Source: Adiantum capillus-veneris (Eukaryota; Streptophyta; Polypodiopsida; Polypodiales; Pteridaceae). Taken from it: a DNA stretch of 64,000 nt. Location: positions 34,548,396 to 34,612,395 of the forward strand of contig CM043960.1 of assembly GCA_014529385.2 (NCBI GenBank), read 5' to 3'. Positions 1 to 12,976 of this stretch are shown here, piece by piece. Positions within the stretch are counted from its first letter, which is position 1. Each line of letters begins with the position of its first letter. The notes under the pieces were generated by a model. The model did no database searches. It saw nothing but the letters and a program-made list of their open reading frames with translations, and was not told the origin of the DNA. The position numbers and the translations under genes are program-made.

Positions 1-221
1 CGTTGTTTGAACACTTCAACCATTTTACCAACTCTCGAACCAAACACTTCCACTCAAGAAGACAAGTCAAACAAGTATCACCGACCAATTTCACTTATAG
101 ATGCATTATGAATACAATATATTTTATCAAACAGCATGCATGAATGCGTGCATGATGCATAACTAACCCAACTAGTATCAGGCTATCGCTATAACCTTAA
201 GCATAGGCTTTGATACCAGGT
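1..221 (-). mobile_element. Possible LTR-element internal start (minus strand)
   Basis: On the minus strand, positions 218-207 read TGGTATCAAAGC, close to the initiator-Met tRNA primer binding site TGGTATCAGAGC of plant LTR elements. It is preceded, at higher coordinates, by a possible LTR end reading CTCTCACC. If correct, bases 1-206 are the beginning of an internal region and an LTR lies to the right from about 221. No gag reading frame is visible in the short stretch available and I could not find the far LTR boundary. Confidence 0.3.
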
Positions 222-482
222 GAGAGATACCCCTCCCCGGGGATCTATGCACAAAATATACATTTTACACTTTTATACAATTTTCAATATACATCGAAGT
301 TGTGGAAGCATTTGCATAGGGGAGGATTTTTCAGCGCTCGACTAAGCATGGAGTTAAAGCCATGATCCGGACTGCATCTAGAGGTTCCTAGTGACTAGTG
401 CTACCCCTCAATGGGTGTTATGAATGAGATCGTACTCAAGAAAAATATAACATTGTGGAGGGTGAATATATGTGTACACTGC

Positions 483-487
<5 letters not shown>

Positions 488-577
<90 letters not shown>
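488..577. repeat. (GA)n microsatellite
   Basis: An uninterrupted run of about 45 GA dinucleotides. It produces spurious Arg-Glu or Ser-Leu dipeptide reading frames on both strands. No gene is associated with it. Confidence 0.97.
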
Positions 578-580
<3 letters not shown>

Positions 581-969
581 GAGTGCACAGAGACATGGAA
601 AAATGAAAACAGAGAATCTTTAAATGTCATGTCTAAATAAAACAGGAAACCATGTATTAATGCAATGAAAAATATCGGTATACCATAACATTAAAAAGTT
701 TGACAAAAGAAGTAGCAGAGTACCTGACCCTGTGTAGGGATCGACTGGTCCACCCATCCACTTTCGCTCTACTATCGACCAAGAGAATTTCACTTCGTCG
801 GGAGCGAGCCAGAACACCTCCAACCTATCTGAGCCAGACATAGGTTGAGGCCGCTTCGCCTCCCTCCATGAACACGAGCTCTGAAAGGATCCCAAGAACC
901 AATAGGTGGTAGGGTATTGAGGCATGCTTTTCCATGCATGGGAACCCCCCCATATTTTTTTCTCTTTTA
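578..969. other. Non-coding stretch, no recognised gene
   Basis: A 117-codon minus-strand frame spans 620-973 but has no recognisable domain and overlaps a region that looks like decayed LTR or UTR sequence. I see no splice-supported gene here. Confidence 0.5.
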
Positions 970-2830
970 CCAAAAATATTTCCTATTATATAAGTTACTT
1001 TTGATTTTTTCTTCCCTTTTTCACTAACGTTTTAACCTTTATTAAATAAATAATACTTATGCTAATCAATCACAATGTAGCATAATAAGTAAGCTTTCTT
1101 TGTTGATCTCTCTTTTGATCTTAAAAATATTAAATATATATATATTCTAGTATTTTCTAATATATTTTTTTCATGTATATATATTATTCCACTCTACCAA
1201 ATATTTTATTCACTAGTTTTCATTTTCAAACCTCAACCCCACTTTCAAATTTCAATAATACCTCCATCTAGATGATTGCCAATCTTTTCAACACTCTAGG
1301 TCATGTTTTCATACACATGAAGGAGCTTACACTTGAAGGCAAGAGAGAAGTCCACTCAAAGGGGACCACCAAAAGACTTTTGCAGCCACAAATAATACAT
1401 TATTTGGCTAAATTTTTTAAGTAAAGAAGAACCCCGAATCTGAAGGAGCGTTCAACATGAAAGATGTAGCTCGTGATCTCAACTTTTAGCTCAAATTTTT
1501 TCAGAATTTTTGGAGTTATGAACACGGAGATATGATTTTTGTAGTGGATCCCAGTTTTCTCATGAAATGGTGACACAGGCCATCCCCACTTTTCTTCCTT
1601 CTAGAATGGCTATGGTTCTACAAGTCTTCAAGCATGATTACAAGAGACAAGGCTCTTTTAATGAGGTCTTGGCTAGTCTAGAGTAATTCTATCACCATTT
1701 TTGGAGGATCCATCCTCATCAACAAATATCCACCTTCGACAACCTCTCTTATAATTTTCTTACCTTTCTCTTCTCTCCCTAATAAGCTTATGTCTATCCA
1801 AAGCTAAACTATTGTAAATATTTCCTATCCTCTATATCCTACCCACATTCTCTCTTCTTCTCTCTCTATTGACTCTGGTATTTTAAATAATGAGGAGACA
1901 AGATGGGAGCCACAGTCACATGCACCCCATTTTCCTAGTCACCAAAGTGGGACACTCACCTCAAATAGAAATATTGCTAAATCCTTCCCTCCTTCCCTAT
2001 ATAAGGAGGCCATGAGATCTCACTTGGGGGAGAGAACACACACACACACACACACCTATCCATACACACTCTTGTGCTACATGCTTGTAGCATGAACCCT
2101 AATCACATAATCACAACACCATCATCATCACCATCACCATGCACAAAAGATGAGCACCACACCTCCACACCACTTGTAATTAAGGGTTGAAGGCACAATT
2201 TCAAGAAGAAGAAGGGTGGACACACTCATGATATTCCTCGCCATCAACTCCCATCTCTCCATTATGCCTCCTACGATCTTGTTCCCTTCTCATTTTCCTG
2301 CCATACGCTACCTATTGTATTCATCTTTTGCAAGCAATCAACACACTCCATCTTGGTGCCATACTTTGTGTCGCTTTGGATACATCTCATTGTGAGTATG
2401 GTATATGCTTGTTCCTTGCCATTTTTTTTCTGCTTATGTTAAGGTGTGCGGATTCGCCACCACACACACACACTCTCTCTCCCTCTCATATTCCTATCAT
2501 CTTGCTACCTCCATCTTAAGGTGTGCGGATTCGCCACCTTTTGTATGAGAAGTGAGCATACTTGCATGTATCCCTGACCTCTTTATCTTCCTTACTACAT
2601 GCACGCGTAGCAAGCCCATTCTCACTCACTCACCACTCCTCTCACCTTATTCTCCGACCACCCCATTCCACATTTGGGCGTGGATCTTGAAATTGTTTTC
2701 CATGCATGCTTCATTGTGTATATGTATGCGTCCTAGCCGCATATCTTGCTAGGTGGTGCCCCTATTGTGTATTCCCCATGATGAGGCCATTGTGCATAGC
2801 CTTGGTGTAGAGGCCACCGGGTCTATTTTT
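970..2830 (+). mobile_element. Decayed LTR related to the Tat-type LTRs further right
   Basis: Several islands run in the same order as in the intact LTR at 12.98-15.66 kb. There is a block around 1455-1560 resembling 13.89-13.99 kb (GATGTAGCTCGTG, then CTCAAATTTTTTC, then AGTGGATCCCA). There is a TATA-like CCTATATAAGGAGG near 1996, and near 2745 an AGGTGGTGCCCCT block like that at 15.51 kb. Outer ends are not defined. Similarity is by eye and patchy, so this is an old relative rather than a copy. A direct repeat (AAGGTGTGCGGATTCGCCACC-like) occurs near 2440 and 2519. Confidence 0.35.
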
Positions 2831-5589
2831 TCACTTCCGCCTCTCAGTATCAACACCAACCATACCAGTTTAGACACCACGCCTCTTCAATGCCTAGCAC
2901 CGGGTGTTTAGGCAAAGCCAAGGCAAAATCTTCGACGTGTTAGCCATGTAGGTTATTCAATCCCCGACGCACTAAACGTGTAGATGAGCCTAACAAAAAG
3001 AAGAAGACCTAGGCAACACCCCCGATCCAGCAAAGCCCAAGGTCAATGACCTTTTAGTTTAAGGCTAAGCGGTGTAGGTGATCCTAGTCTTGTAGCGACA
3101 CTGCCATGAGAAACATAACACGTGAGTCAAATCACAATAGCACTTTCCATAGGACCGTATGCACAAATAATCTTTTCCAAGCAGTTAGACTGTACAAGGC
3201 CTCTACCCTTACACGTCTACCATAAACCATCTAGATCACTTCATGATCCATTCCCAAAACCATAAACCATAATCCAATCGCATCACACAGGCGAGCACTC
3301 CACCCAACTTGAGTGAGGCACGACCAATCTTGCATAACCATTTTAGAATATAACATGGCTGCAAAACTGTACAAGGCCTCTACCCTTACACGTCTACCAT
3401 AAACCATCTAGATCACTTCATGATCCATTCCCAAAACCATAAACCATAATCCAATCGCATCACACAGGCGAGCAATCCACCCAACTTGAGTGAGGCACGA
3501 CCAATCTCGCATAACCATTTTAGAATATAACATGGCTGCAAAAATTTGAGCAGTATTTTGGCAGCATAACCATATCCAGAAAACAAACGATGCACCACAA
3601 CGGCTTACACCATCAAATCACAACCATAATCCATGAGATAATCTCAACCCTTAACCATAAATCATAACCACAATGAACCAACTCCCACACTTGGAGTTTG
3701 ACATAACCCCTACAATTAATCAGAGTCCACACACATCTGACCCTTAGGACATGATTCTTTCATGCATAAAAAGAGTCCAATCAGAAACTAATCATGATAT
3801 AAAAATTCAATTTTGATAACATCCAACCATGCAAAGTTGATGCATCACATCTACACTTCACCTCTCTAGCATATAGAGCTAGTTTTGACCTAAATAACCA
3901 TGCATATGAGGCATCCACATCAATCCATGAGCTCCCATATATTATATGATAACATTCCATCACCATAAGCATGATGCAAAATAGCTACGACCTTTAGGTC
4001 AACCATAAACCATAACTTCACACATATGCAAAAAACAAATTTTTGTCATTTTTGGGAGTATGCAAAATATGAAATTGAAAATATTTGACCTCAAACCAAT
4101 GCATCAAGGTCATCTCTCGATCACATCACTTTACCCATATGGTACTCACACAAAAAACGGTATCCCCAAAAGAAAGCCACTTTAATCATATCTGCCTATG
4201 CGGTTCGGTATGCTTAACCATATACTCTCATATAAGTTTATGGAAAAATAGTTGAAATCAACTCATCAAAACAAACCATAAATCATACATAAACGGCTCG
4301 ATTAACTCACGACGTCATATGGTACCCTCCCTTGGTAGCACCCCTATACGTGTAGGCAAAATCGGTTATGGAACGATTAATAACTCGCTTCCCGAGGTGA
4401 TAACGGAGACCTAAATTCATTTATCATCAAGTTTTATCAAGATTTTCAATTGGTTAAGTGGGTTTGCCCATCCGATGAATTTATATAGTGGTTCTCCAAG
4501 GAGCCTGGAGTCAAAAAATTTGGTTGTGGAGTGGACAACAAGCTGTTTTTTGACCATATCTCTTAGCTCATGCGTGTTTTTCACATGACACTTAAGAGAG
4601 AAAATGTTGTAAATGATGTGTTTTATCTCTAGTATAAAGGGTTTGGATTGATTTATAACGGTTTGTGATTTATGACCAAAACAGTGTTCCTACCGCCTCT
4701 ATGATGTGAAACAAAAAGTGCTTTTTATGCACGCACGCGATCATAAAAGTGATGAAATAATCATGAGGCAACTTTATATGTACTCGGTAAAACTATACAT
4801 GCACTCATATGCGGAAAAAAAATCACGGAGAGGGTGACTACTCAGAAAAATGACATAGAGAGAGAGAGAGAGAGAGAGATGATAGCTATGGAGTTTAGAG
4901 CTTCTAACCGTGCTTTAGAATCGATTAGGGACTGTCAAAAGGTTTCTTGCTTTTCCACAAGAGAGCGGTGATGAGAGCTACGTAGAGGTATCCGTTACGA
5001 AAGCTTCCGGAGAGCTTGTACATCGTGAAACGAGAGAGAAGATAGTAAGCAAGTAGAGAGAGAGTATGCTAAGAGAGAGAGAGAGAAGATCTTATGGAGA
5101 TAATGATGAAGATCTTGCACCACTCCGTATAATAGATATGTATAGCCTTGCGATAGTAGACGCAACAGACGACACTGAAAACTGAGCACTCTATGCCAAT
5201 TTATAGGTTCTACAGTTGTCCGGAGAGTGCCCCAAGCTACAAATAGCGCTAGTTCTTAGCCTGGATTAGTCTCTTGCTTTTGGGAAACTACTCTAATCTT
5301 TTCTAAAACCATGGCACAGCTTTTGATGGTCAACTCTCCCACTTATCATTCAATTTTTACAGCAAAATTGACCATCTGAACAATATCTTGCCAACTAATG
5401 GAACCCGTAGCTAGACTAGGCGCACCCTAATGTCCCGACATAATTATGAATTTCTCGTACTTACGATATCGCTTTTCATAAAAATAATTCCCGTAAAAAT
5501 CTTGTTTAGTCCCGTTTTTGCTCCGGTTGAGCATTTTTAAATCGATGGAGACTAAAATTAATATTTTTATGTTTAGGTCATCATAAAAA
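2831..5589. other. Non-coding stretch with a tandem duplication
   Basis: No gene is recognised. Apart from the 177-bp tandem duplication listed separately, it is AT-rich with CATAAACCATAA-like words and a short (AG)n run at about 4857-4880. Confidence 0.6.
3190..3543. repeat. Two-copy tandem duplication, 177 bp
   Basis: Units 3190-3366 and 3367-3543 both begin CTGTACAAGGCCTCTACCC and end AACATGGCTGCAAAA. They are nearly identical, with single differences such as GAGCACTCC versus GAGCAATCC. This looks like a recent local duplication without coding content. Confidence 0.9.
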
Positions 5590-5965
5590 GCAAATTGCTT
5601 TTCAAAAAAACGCCTAAAAGCACGAAAAGCTAGAAATAGTGTAAAAAGAAAAAAAAAGTAAAATTTTCTAAAATTGAACCATAGGTTCGCCGCGGCCACT
5701 GGAATAAGAAAGCGGACTCAATTTTCACTAAAAAGCACTAAAAATCATGAAAAGCTAAAAATAGTGTGAAAAGCACTCAAAAAAAGTAGATATTTACAAA
5801 ATTGAACCATAGCTTTTTTGAAACACGTAGATCAAGGATCTGATCTTGCTTTTTGCAAAAAAAGCATTTAAAAGCATGAAAAAACTAAAAATAGCGGATT
5901 TTTCCAAAACTGAACCAAATGTCCGTCTTACCTACTGGAACATGGAAACGACCTTGCTTTTTACT
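5590..5965. repeat. Three degenerate ~115-bp tandem units
   Basis: Three blocks share, in order, AAAAGC..TAAAAGCA.GAAAAGCTA.AAATAGTG, then AAAATTGAACCATAG, then a GACCTTGCTTTT-like tail. They begin near 5590, 5725 and 5855. Divergence is substantial. No reading frame of note. Confidence 0.55.
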
Positions 5966-7378
5966 TTAGAACCTTAAAATACTATCAATCCAGCATCTTA
6001 AGCCAAAATTTTGTCAAATAGATATTGAAAGCTATTTTCTTATTTTTAGAAGAGACCCGAAAATTGGGGATCTTACAGAATGATAGTATCCAATTGCACT
6101 TCAAAAATCAGAAAAAAAGTATCCTCCTATTGGAGCAGTACAATTTGAGCAAAATTGGCTGGGAGGTATACCACATGTAACCAGTTAGGTTTCTCAAAAA
6201 CCCATCATAGTCCCACCATTCCCCTATCTTCTAGTTTTAAACATATCCGTAGGTTATTTAATTAATAGCACCCTATTTGATTAAGCAAAGATCGAGCGAT
6301 TAAGCTCAAAAAGGTCATCTTCCAAGGTGATTATCCAAAAAACCAAGCTCAACCAATCTGACAATCCTCCAAGTTTTTATAGCACAATCATTATCTACAA
6401 TTTAGTATCAGTAATCATTCATTATGATGATAGCTTGAGAAGCAATCTTCCAAAGCAAAAACGAACCAAGGCCATACAGACATAACCAACACCCAAGTCA
6501 AAATTTTCTTATGACCATAACGCATAGTTTATCAAATTGAAGTCCAATCAAGGTTTTAAAGAGATATATCATTACAGTTTTGCACCAAAATACTAATGCC
6601 AGAAGAAAACTATAGCCCAAGGTAATGAGCATGATTCCACCCCTATCTCAAATTAATTTGTAAAAATTCAATATAGCATGTTAGCCACATCATGCCAAAA
6701 AAAACCAGATTTATATGTTAACATGGTTAATGAGATAAAATATAGAATTTAATCCTTTATTTTTGTCAAGTGCAGGAAATGTATGTCTTAGTGATATAAT
6801 ATAATACCTTTGAAGCAAAGGCAAGCTCACTAATTCCAAAATGGCACACACAGTAGAGTTATGCAGACAAAAACCACTTTCTTCTCTCTCTCTCTCTCTC
6901 TCTCTCAACAAACCCAATCCCAAGTCTAAGTGAGGGAAGAAATCCTCACCTATATTTATAAAGGTGGAAGGTAGGAGATAGGAGGCAACTCATCCACACT
7001 TGTACATCAAAAGCTAAACCAAGATGTCAATATGTGTTGATGAGAGACATCACATATAGGGACATACATAGAGGGGAGAATTGTCAACGTATCAAAGGGG
7101 AGGGAGTCATCTGACAAAGGGGGAAGAAAAGGGAGGTGAGTATTAATGATGCAGTGTGCCCACAGTGCATAAGATCAAGGGGACATAAGGACTGCAAACG
7201 ATCACGATGAGGACCGGGCATAGTATCAAGGGAAAGCGGGCCCAAATATTGCCAGAAAAGAGTCCAAAAGGGCATCCCAATATTTCATTGAGAGTACAAC
7301 TAAGGTGAATTTCCCACTAGGCATGCACCCTTTAGGGGTTAGATAACCATGGAGGTTAGTGAATTGTAAAGACTATCG
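5966..7378. other. Non-coding stretch, no gene seen
   Basis: AT-rich sequence with a (TC)n microsatellite at about 6882-6906. No domain-bearing frame, splice pattern or RNA gene was recognised. Confidence 0.6.
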
Positions 7379-7836
7379 ATAATCACCACCGTTAGGGAAA
7401 TTTTGGACTCTCAAATGGGCGACTTTGACTTTCTCCCTCTTGTCCAAAATGAGCGCAATTTTACAAATGAAATCAAAACTTTTCGGACCTTTTGGATTTA
7501 GAATGTACTCATCGAGATATATCCATTGATATATAGCATGGCAGCAGATTCCTAATATTCTAGAAGATTCCATTTTTTAATGTGACAACTCCGTCTTATA
7601 AGTGGAATCTCTCCCCACATTTCCGCTTCAGAGGAGAAAATCAACTCCAAATTTGTCGGATTTGGGGATTTAGAACCTACTTTATAAGATCTTTTCAATG
7701 ATAAGTTGGTTGATAGGGTTTTGACAAGCATTTATGTACTTCAACGGGCTACCCACTTTGTACAAGAGAGGCAGAGTCAAACCTTCTTATAGGGCCCCTT
7801 TGAGAGTCCAAAATTTTCCTAATGTGGTAATCATCC
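7379..7836. mobile_element. Possible non-autonomous element with diverged inverted ends
   Basis: The left arm (about 7379-7459) and the reverse complement of the right arm (about 7836-7747) share ATTTTGGACTCTCAAA followed by a GTTTGACT..CTCTCTTGT-like tract, over roughly 80-90 bp. The interior also holds a diverged direct repeat (TCGGA..TTTTGGATTTAGAA..TACT) at about 7482 and 7655. No target-site duplication is obvious. It could be a MITE or simply an inverted duplication. Confidence 0.45.
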
Positions 7837-8289
7837 TATGTTAGATCCATTGAGAAAAATGCTATGTACTAATGAAACACCCACAAGAAACTGCATTTAT
7901 CAGCTAATTTATGCATAGCAGACATCAGAATCTCCCATTTAGGGAAGTGCAAGATAAAGACTCAAAATAATTATCCACAAGACATTATAACCATCAGCTA
8001 CATCAACATCTTAAGTGTGTTTGTAGTTGGATGAAGCAAACCGAGCTAGATGAAGTAACCCGGTAAAGATTTATAGCAATGATCCTTAAGACAATATAAC
8101 CATCAAATCCAAAAAGCATAGCACAAGCTAGATTCTCCTATAGAAGAGAGTGCAAGGTAAATATATCTGGTAATCACACTCAAGACAAAGAAAAAGAATA
8201 GGCAGCTATGTCCAAACAAGCCTTAAGTCAAGCTGGGTAAAGATTTCAGCTAGTAAGTGAGGCATGGGTTAAAAAAGGTAAACCAAAAT
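7837..8289. other. Non-coding stretch, no gene seen
   Basis: AT-rich unique-looking sequence between the inverted repeat and the microsatellite cluster. Nothing was recognised. Confidence 0.5.
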
Positions 8290-8498
8290 AGTGTGTGCAT
8301 GTGTGTGAGTGATGAAGCATTCATAGCCACGTATAGTGACCAAGTGTGTGTGTGTGTGTATGTGTGTGCATGCGCACGTGTGTGCGTGCGCGTGCACATA
8401 CGGGCGTGCGCATGTATTCACCACCTTCCCACTAGTAATATCGCTATTGGGGGAATTTGGTGAAGGGAGAGCGGGGGGGATATGGGGTGGGAGTGGGC

Positions 8499-8575
<77 letters not shown>

Positions 8576-8804
8576 AATTGAATGTGTGGATGCATAGTTT
8601 ACCCAAAATGAATCATAAATATGAGAACGTTTAAAACTCTCAAAGATTCGTCGGTGATTGCACTAAAACTTGTGAATTTTTTTTGGTTTTCTACAAGGAA
8701 GCTTTGGAATCTACCCAAGATTTTGCAATTTTAACCAATTAAAAATACATTAAACCTTGGTCTTTAACAAATATTGTGTGAGTGTGTGAGTGTGTGTGCG
8801 CGTG

Positions 8805-8873
<69 letters not shown>

Positions 8874-8972
8874 CGCATGACAATGTATATATTTTCCTCA
8901 AGGCAAGCTTGGAATCTATCCAAGATTTTGTAATTTTACTCTATGCAGATAGGACTGTGTGTGTGTGTGTGT

Positions 8973-9006
<34 letters not shown>
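8290..9006. repeat. Cluster of GT and GA microsatellites
   Basis: Within about 700 bp there are a GT-rich tract at about 8342-8400, (GA)n at about 8505-8573, a GT tract near 8775-8805 running into (GA)n to about 8870, and (GT)n at about 8955-9006. A short passage (CAAGGNAAGCTTGGAATCTA, then CAAGATTTTG) occurs at about 8695 and again near 8900, so the cluster probably grew by local duplication. Confidence 0.85.
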
Positions 9007-9007
<1 letters not shown>

Positions 9008-9700
9008 CATGTTTAAAATCCCATCTCAATGGAACTATACAATTGATCTGATACATCATTTACTCAAATAAAAGTTCATATTTGAGAAATTAAAAGTTTT
9101 TTTTTTTGTAAAAGATATCATATGCTTCCTTAATAAAAGGGTTATACAAACCCAGTACATAATTTTTGGTTGTGTTAAACAGGCTCTCTTATTGAAAGTG
9201 TATACATGGCTTTTACTTATTGATTCCATAACTTTCTACTATGTCTTAATCCTTGGAAAGAACCTGTTCCTTGCCACCATCCGAGAAACAAAATCAAGAA
9301 CATTATCAATACTCTTGTAAATATTTGGTTAGGAAGATAGGTGGCTATGACCCCTTCCCATTGTTACCAATATGGAGAAATACTACCATGCTAGCATTTT
9401 GTTGGATAGAATGCACACCATAAAAAGGTCAATGGTATCACATGAGTCTTAGTATTGAAATCATCTCAGATACACCTTATAAACCAAATAATATTTCTCA
9501 TTATCTTTGTGAAAAAATATACTAGAAAATATGAGCATTTTGCCTCCGTCAAACTATGTCCCTTACAAAGAAGAAGACAAAGAAGGTTTCCCTTTCACAT
9601 CCAAAATCAAGATGCCAATTGAGAGCCTCATGTCAGATAAAGTGTTGACCAGATTCATCATAATGCCTCTAGTTTTAGCAATCAAAATCTAGAATTGTGC

Positions 9701-9755
<55 letters not shown>

Positions 9756-9995
9756 GGTGTTTTGTTTTTAAACTAATGCTTATACACAAAAGAACATAAC
9801 AATTCAAAAGATAGGTGGCTTTAATTAAGGGACAAGGAATATCACAAAAATGACTCACTCTTTGATTCATTTTTGTACAATAATATGAGAATAAGGTATC
9901 ATTCTAGTGTTTTTGTACATAAGATAACCTGAAACAGTGATTGTCTATAATATGAAAAGGGTGAGGTACATCAATGACGGACAACAACCGCGCCA
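9007..9995. other. Non-coding stretch with (GT)n(G)n microsatellite
   Basis: No gene is recognised. A compound (GT)n run followed by about 19 consecutive G occupies about 9702-9757. It gives a spurious His-Thr/Pro frame on the minus strand. Confidence 0.7.
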
Positions 9996-12490
9996 AAAAA
10001 GGTATTCTCAAAGATAGACCTAAGATTTGGTTACTATCAAATCAGAATAGAGGAATCAGATATTCCAAAGATAGCTTTTAACACCCAATATGGACATTTT
10101 GAGTTTATAGTAATGTCCTTTGGTTAAACTAATGCTCCGGCTACATTCAATAGATTGATGGAGGATATCTTCAGGCCTTACCTAAACAAATTTGTCCTTG
10201 TCTTCTTTGATGATATTCTAGTCTACTCAAAGGATGAACTAGAGCATGAAGTCCACCTGAGAAAGATGCTTGATATTCTTTGAGAATGGCAAGCTATATG
10301 CAAAAATGAGAAAGTGTTCATTCTTCTCTGCAAGGATTGAATATTTGGGATTTATTGTTTTGCAAGAAGGAATCTCAGTGGACCCTACTAAAGTTTAAGA
10401 CATGTTGAATGGCATCAACCATCTATGTAAGTGAGCTTAGAGGATTCTTGGGAATCACAGGTTGGTATAGAATCTTTATAATGGGTTATGCAGTGATCGC
10501 TTCACCCTTGATTGACCTTTTGAAGAAGGGTATGAAGATAAAATTGGAACCACTACACCAAGAAAGGTTTGACCAACTTAAGTAACAAGTGACTACATCA
10601 CCATTCCTAAAGCTACTAGATTTCAACTAGGCCTTTGAAGTCATCAACTAATGCTAGTGGGATAACAGTTGGAGGAGTATTAGCTCAAGAAGTCAGACCA
10701 GTATCTTTCACCTGGATCTTCACCCAAGAAACCTTGAATATGCAACAAAGGTGATGGGTAGAACTTTTGCAAGAGTATGACTTTGAAATTATCTCTCAGG
10801 GGGTTCACCATTTGGTACCCCCTTATTAAAAAAAACCCCTCTTTTAACATGTTTGAATAAATAAAACGATCCCTTATTTTAGGAATTTCTTCCAAAAATT
10901 AATATCAAAACCCCTTATTTTAATGTATCTCTGTTAAACTACCTTTTTTTGCATTTTAAAACCTGTCCTTTTGAACTCATGTTATAAATTCACATGATTA
11001 CGTAGTGCACCCGCGAGAATTATCTATCTTCCTCAAAAGGGAATCATGGTTGCAGATTCATTTAGTTGAAAATATTTTTTGAGCCTTATATCTATACCCA
11101 ACAACCCATTCATTGATAAGATTAAGGAAATTGTGTCATCTGATCTAGAGTATCAAAGGCAACTTAGCCTTTTCTTATCTGGAGAATCAAAGAATATATC
11201 TTCAATGCTACACTTCTCATGTGATAGACCTTGTCTCTATTACATAGATAGGTTATGTGTACTAAAAGACCCTGAATTAAAGGAGACTATCTTATTTGAG
11301 TCCCATGATAGCCCTACTTCAAGATACCCAAGCTATGCAAAGACTCTCAATGTTGTATACAAAATTTTCTATTGGATTGGGAAAAAGGTAGATGTGTTGT
11401 GCTTTGCTCACCAATGTTTGGCATGCCAAAGGATTAAGGCTGAGACATTCCCCAAATGAATGGGGTGCGTATAAGTATGGACTTTATCATTGGATTAACT
11501 ACAATGCAACGAGGATATAATTCACTTATGGGGGTCATTGATCTACTCACAAAGGTTGCACATCTCATACTAGTCAAGACAACCTTTACCACCTTTGACA
11601 TTGCATGACTATTTGTTAAAGAGATTTTTAGATTGCATGGGTTGCCCAAACGGATTGTAAGAAATCAAGTTGTGAAGTTCACTTCAAACTTTTCGACCTC
11701 ACACTTTAAGACAATTGAAATAGAACTAAACTTTAGTACTATGTACCATCCTCAAACAGATGGGCAAACAGAGCGAGTCAACCAAGTTGTCGAAGATATT
11801 CTCATAGTATATTGTGGTAGGGAACCTAAGCAATGGATTCAATTTTCACCTTTGGTGGAGTATGCTTACAATGCTTATCATCACCAAAGCATTGGTATGA
11901 CCCCATTTGTGCCTTGTATGGTTAAGAATGTGTCTCTCCACTCAACTTTTCAGATCCTACCATTAGAGTTGAAACGACAAAAATATGCTCATAGAAATGA
12001 AAAGCTAGACAAAATCCATCCAGAAGGATATTCAAGCAGCTTAGGATCTCCAAAACAAATATGCGGATGGAAAGAGATCCGAACAAAGGTTCAAAGAAGG
12101 TGGCAAAGTTTTTCTTTGGATTCACCCAAAGAAAAGTAGCTTATCTCTTGGAAAGTACAAGAATCTTATTCCATGTTATTGTGGTCCTTACAAAGTGATC
12201 AAGTGTATAGGAACCCAATCTTACAAGTTGAAATTGCCAACTCACATCAAAGTCCACAATTTATTCCATGTAAGCTTACTAAAACCCTATATTCCTAGTG
12301 ATGATCACCTCCCAAATGATGAACAGATTTTCATTCCCACTCATAACATCTTGAAGCTCCAACCATCTAGAATCTTGGAGTATCAAGAGAATATTCTTAA
12401 AATACAGTTCTCAGAGAACATCTTGTTTTAGTGGAACGACTATGTTGTAGAAGATGCAACATGGGAAGATGAAGCCGCCTTAGCATAAAG
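9996..12490 (+). pseudogene. Ty3/Gypsy chromovirus pol, 5'-truncated and broken
   Basis: Translation starts mid-RT ([17 protein letters not shown]), then the RT catalytic block (FFDDILVYS), an RNase H remnant, the integrase zinc-binding region (ending CLACQR), the integrase core and C-terminal region (11079-12431), and a chromodomain-like tail (WNDYVVEDATWEDE). Stops interrupt it, for example TAA where the usual FGLTNAP block begins and TGA in the L-D-I-L-x-E-W stretch. There are several frameshifts, and a 223-bp MITE sits at the RNase H/integrase border. Gag, protease and the 5' LTR are missing. The chromodomain places it among chromoviruses. It is an old, dead copy. Confidence 0.9.
10787..11025. 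mobile_element. 223-bp hAT-type MITE with perfect 8-bp TSD
   Basis: The element 10795-11017 is flanked by identical AATTATCT at 10787-10794 and 11018-11025. Its ends are imperfect inverted repeats (CTCAGGGGGTTCAC and, reverse-complemented, CTCGCGGGTGCAC). Removing the element and one TSD copy restores an uninterrupted pol reading (DFEIIYLPQKGNHVADS), which confirms the insertion. Eight-base duplications are the hAT signature. It has no coding capacity. Confidence 0.88.
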
Positions 12491-12911
12491 GGCTACCCTC
12501 ACTTTTTCTCGAGATGAGAACATCTTGAGTTCCTAAGTTGGGGAAATTGTAATGTACCCAAGATTTTTAATATATTTTAGTTGCTTTGCAAAAAGATTTG
12601 AGGTTCGCATTTTTGTAAAGTCATAGAGAGTTTTAACAGAACAATCGGATCAAAAATCAGTTATGCCCTCTACTCGCTTAGAACAATAAGTTTCTATGGA
12701 AAACTTAAGCTTAAAAGACTATGTATAAAGATAAGAGTTGACCCTTAAGAAAGAAAGAAAAACTCTCGGCTAAGTTTTGGAAAAGGAAGAGTATTTTTAG
12801 AGAAGCAAGAGAAGTCAAGTTTAGAGCTTCTTTTCTTCTCGTTCTCAACTTAGACAAGCTTCTCCTAAAATTGGGGTCTCTAAATTGCACATCGAGACAT
12901 GTTTTTGTATC

Positions 12912-12913
<2 letters not shown>
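12491..12913 (+). mobile_element. Possible start of the chromovirus 3' LTR
   Basis: Downstream of the chromodomain a purine-rich GTTGGGGAAAT is followed at 12548 by TGTAATGTACCC, the usual layout of a polypurine tract and an LTR start. The LTR would be interrupted by the TA microsatellite and the Tat element, possibly resuming after 25377. Its end was not found. Confidence 0.4.

Positions 12914-12974
<61 letters not shown>
12914..12974. repeat. (AT)n microsatellite, left part of split target
   Basis: About 30 AT units directly abut the left LTR of the Tat element. A second (AT)n run abuts its right LTR, so the element appears to have inserted inside one TA microsatellite. Confidence 0.9.

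Positions 12975-12976
<2 letters not shown>

Noticed and set aside
408-640. Ser-Leu, Arg-Glu and Ile-Tyr dipeptide frames (also at 8.3-8.97, 12.87-13.15, 25.27-25.49 kb)
   Set aside because: They are translations of GA, GT or AT microsatellites.
620-973. 117-codon minus-strand frame
   Set aside because: No domain, no homologous second copy and unclear start; it lies in decayed LTR-like sequence.
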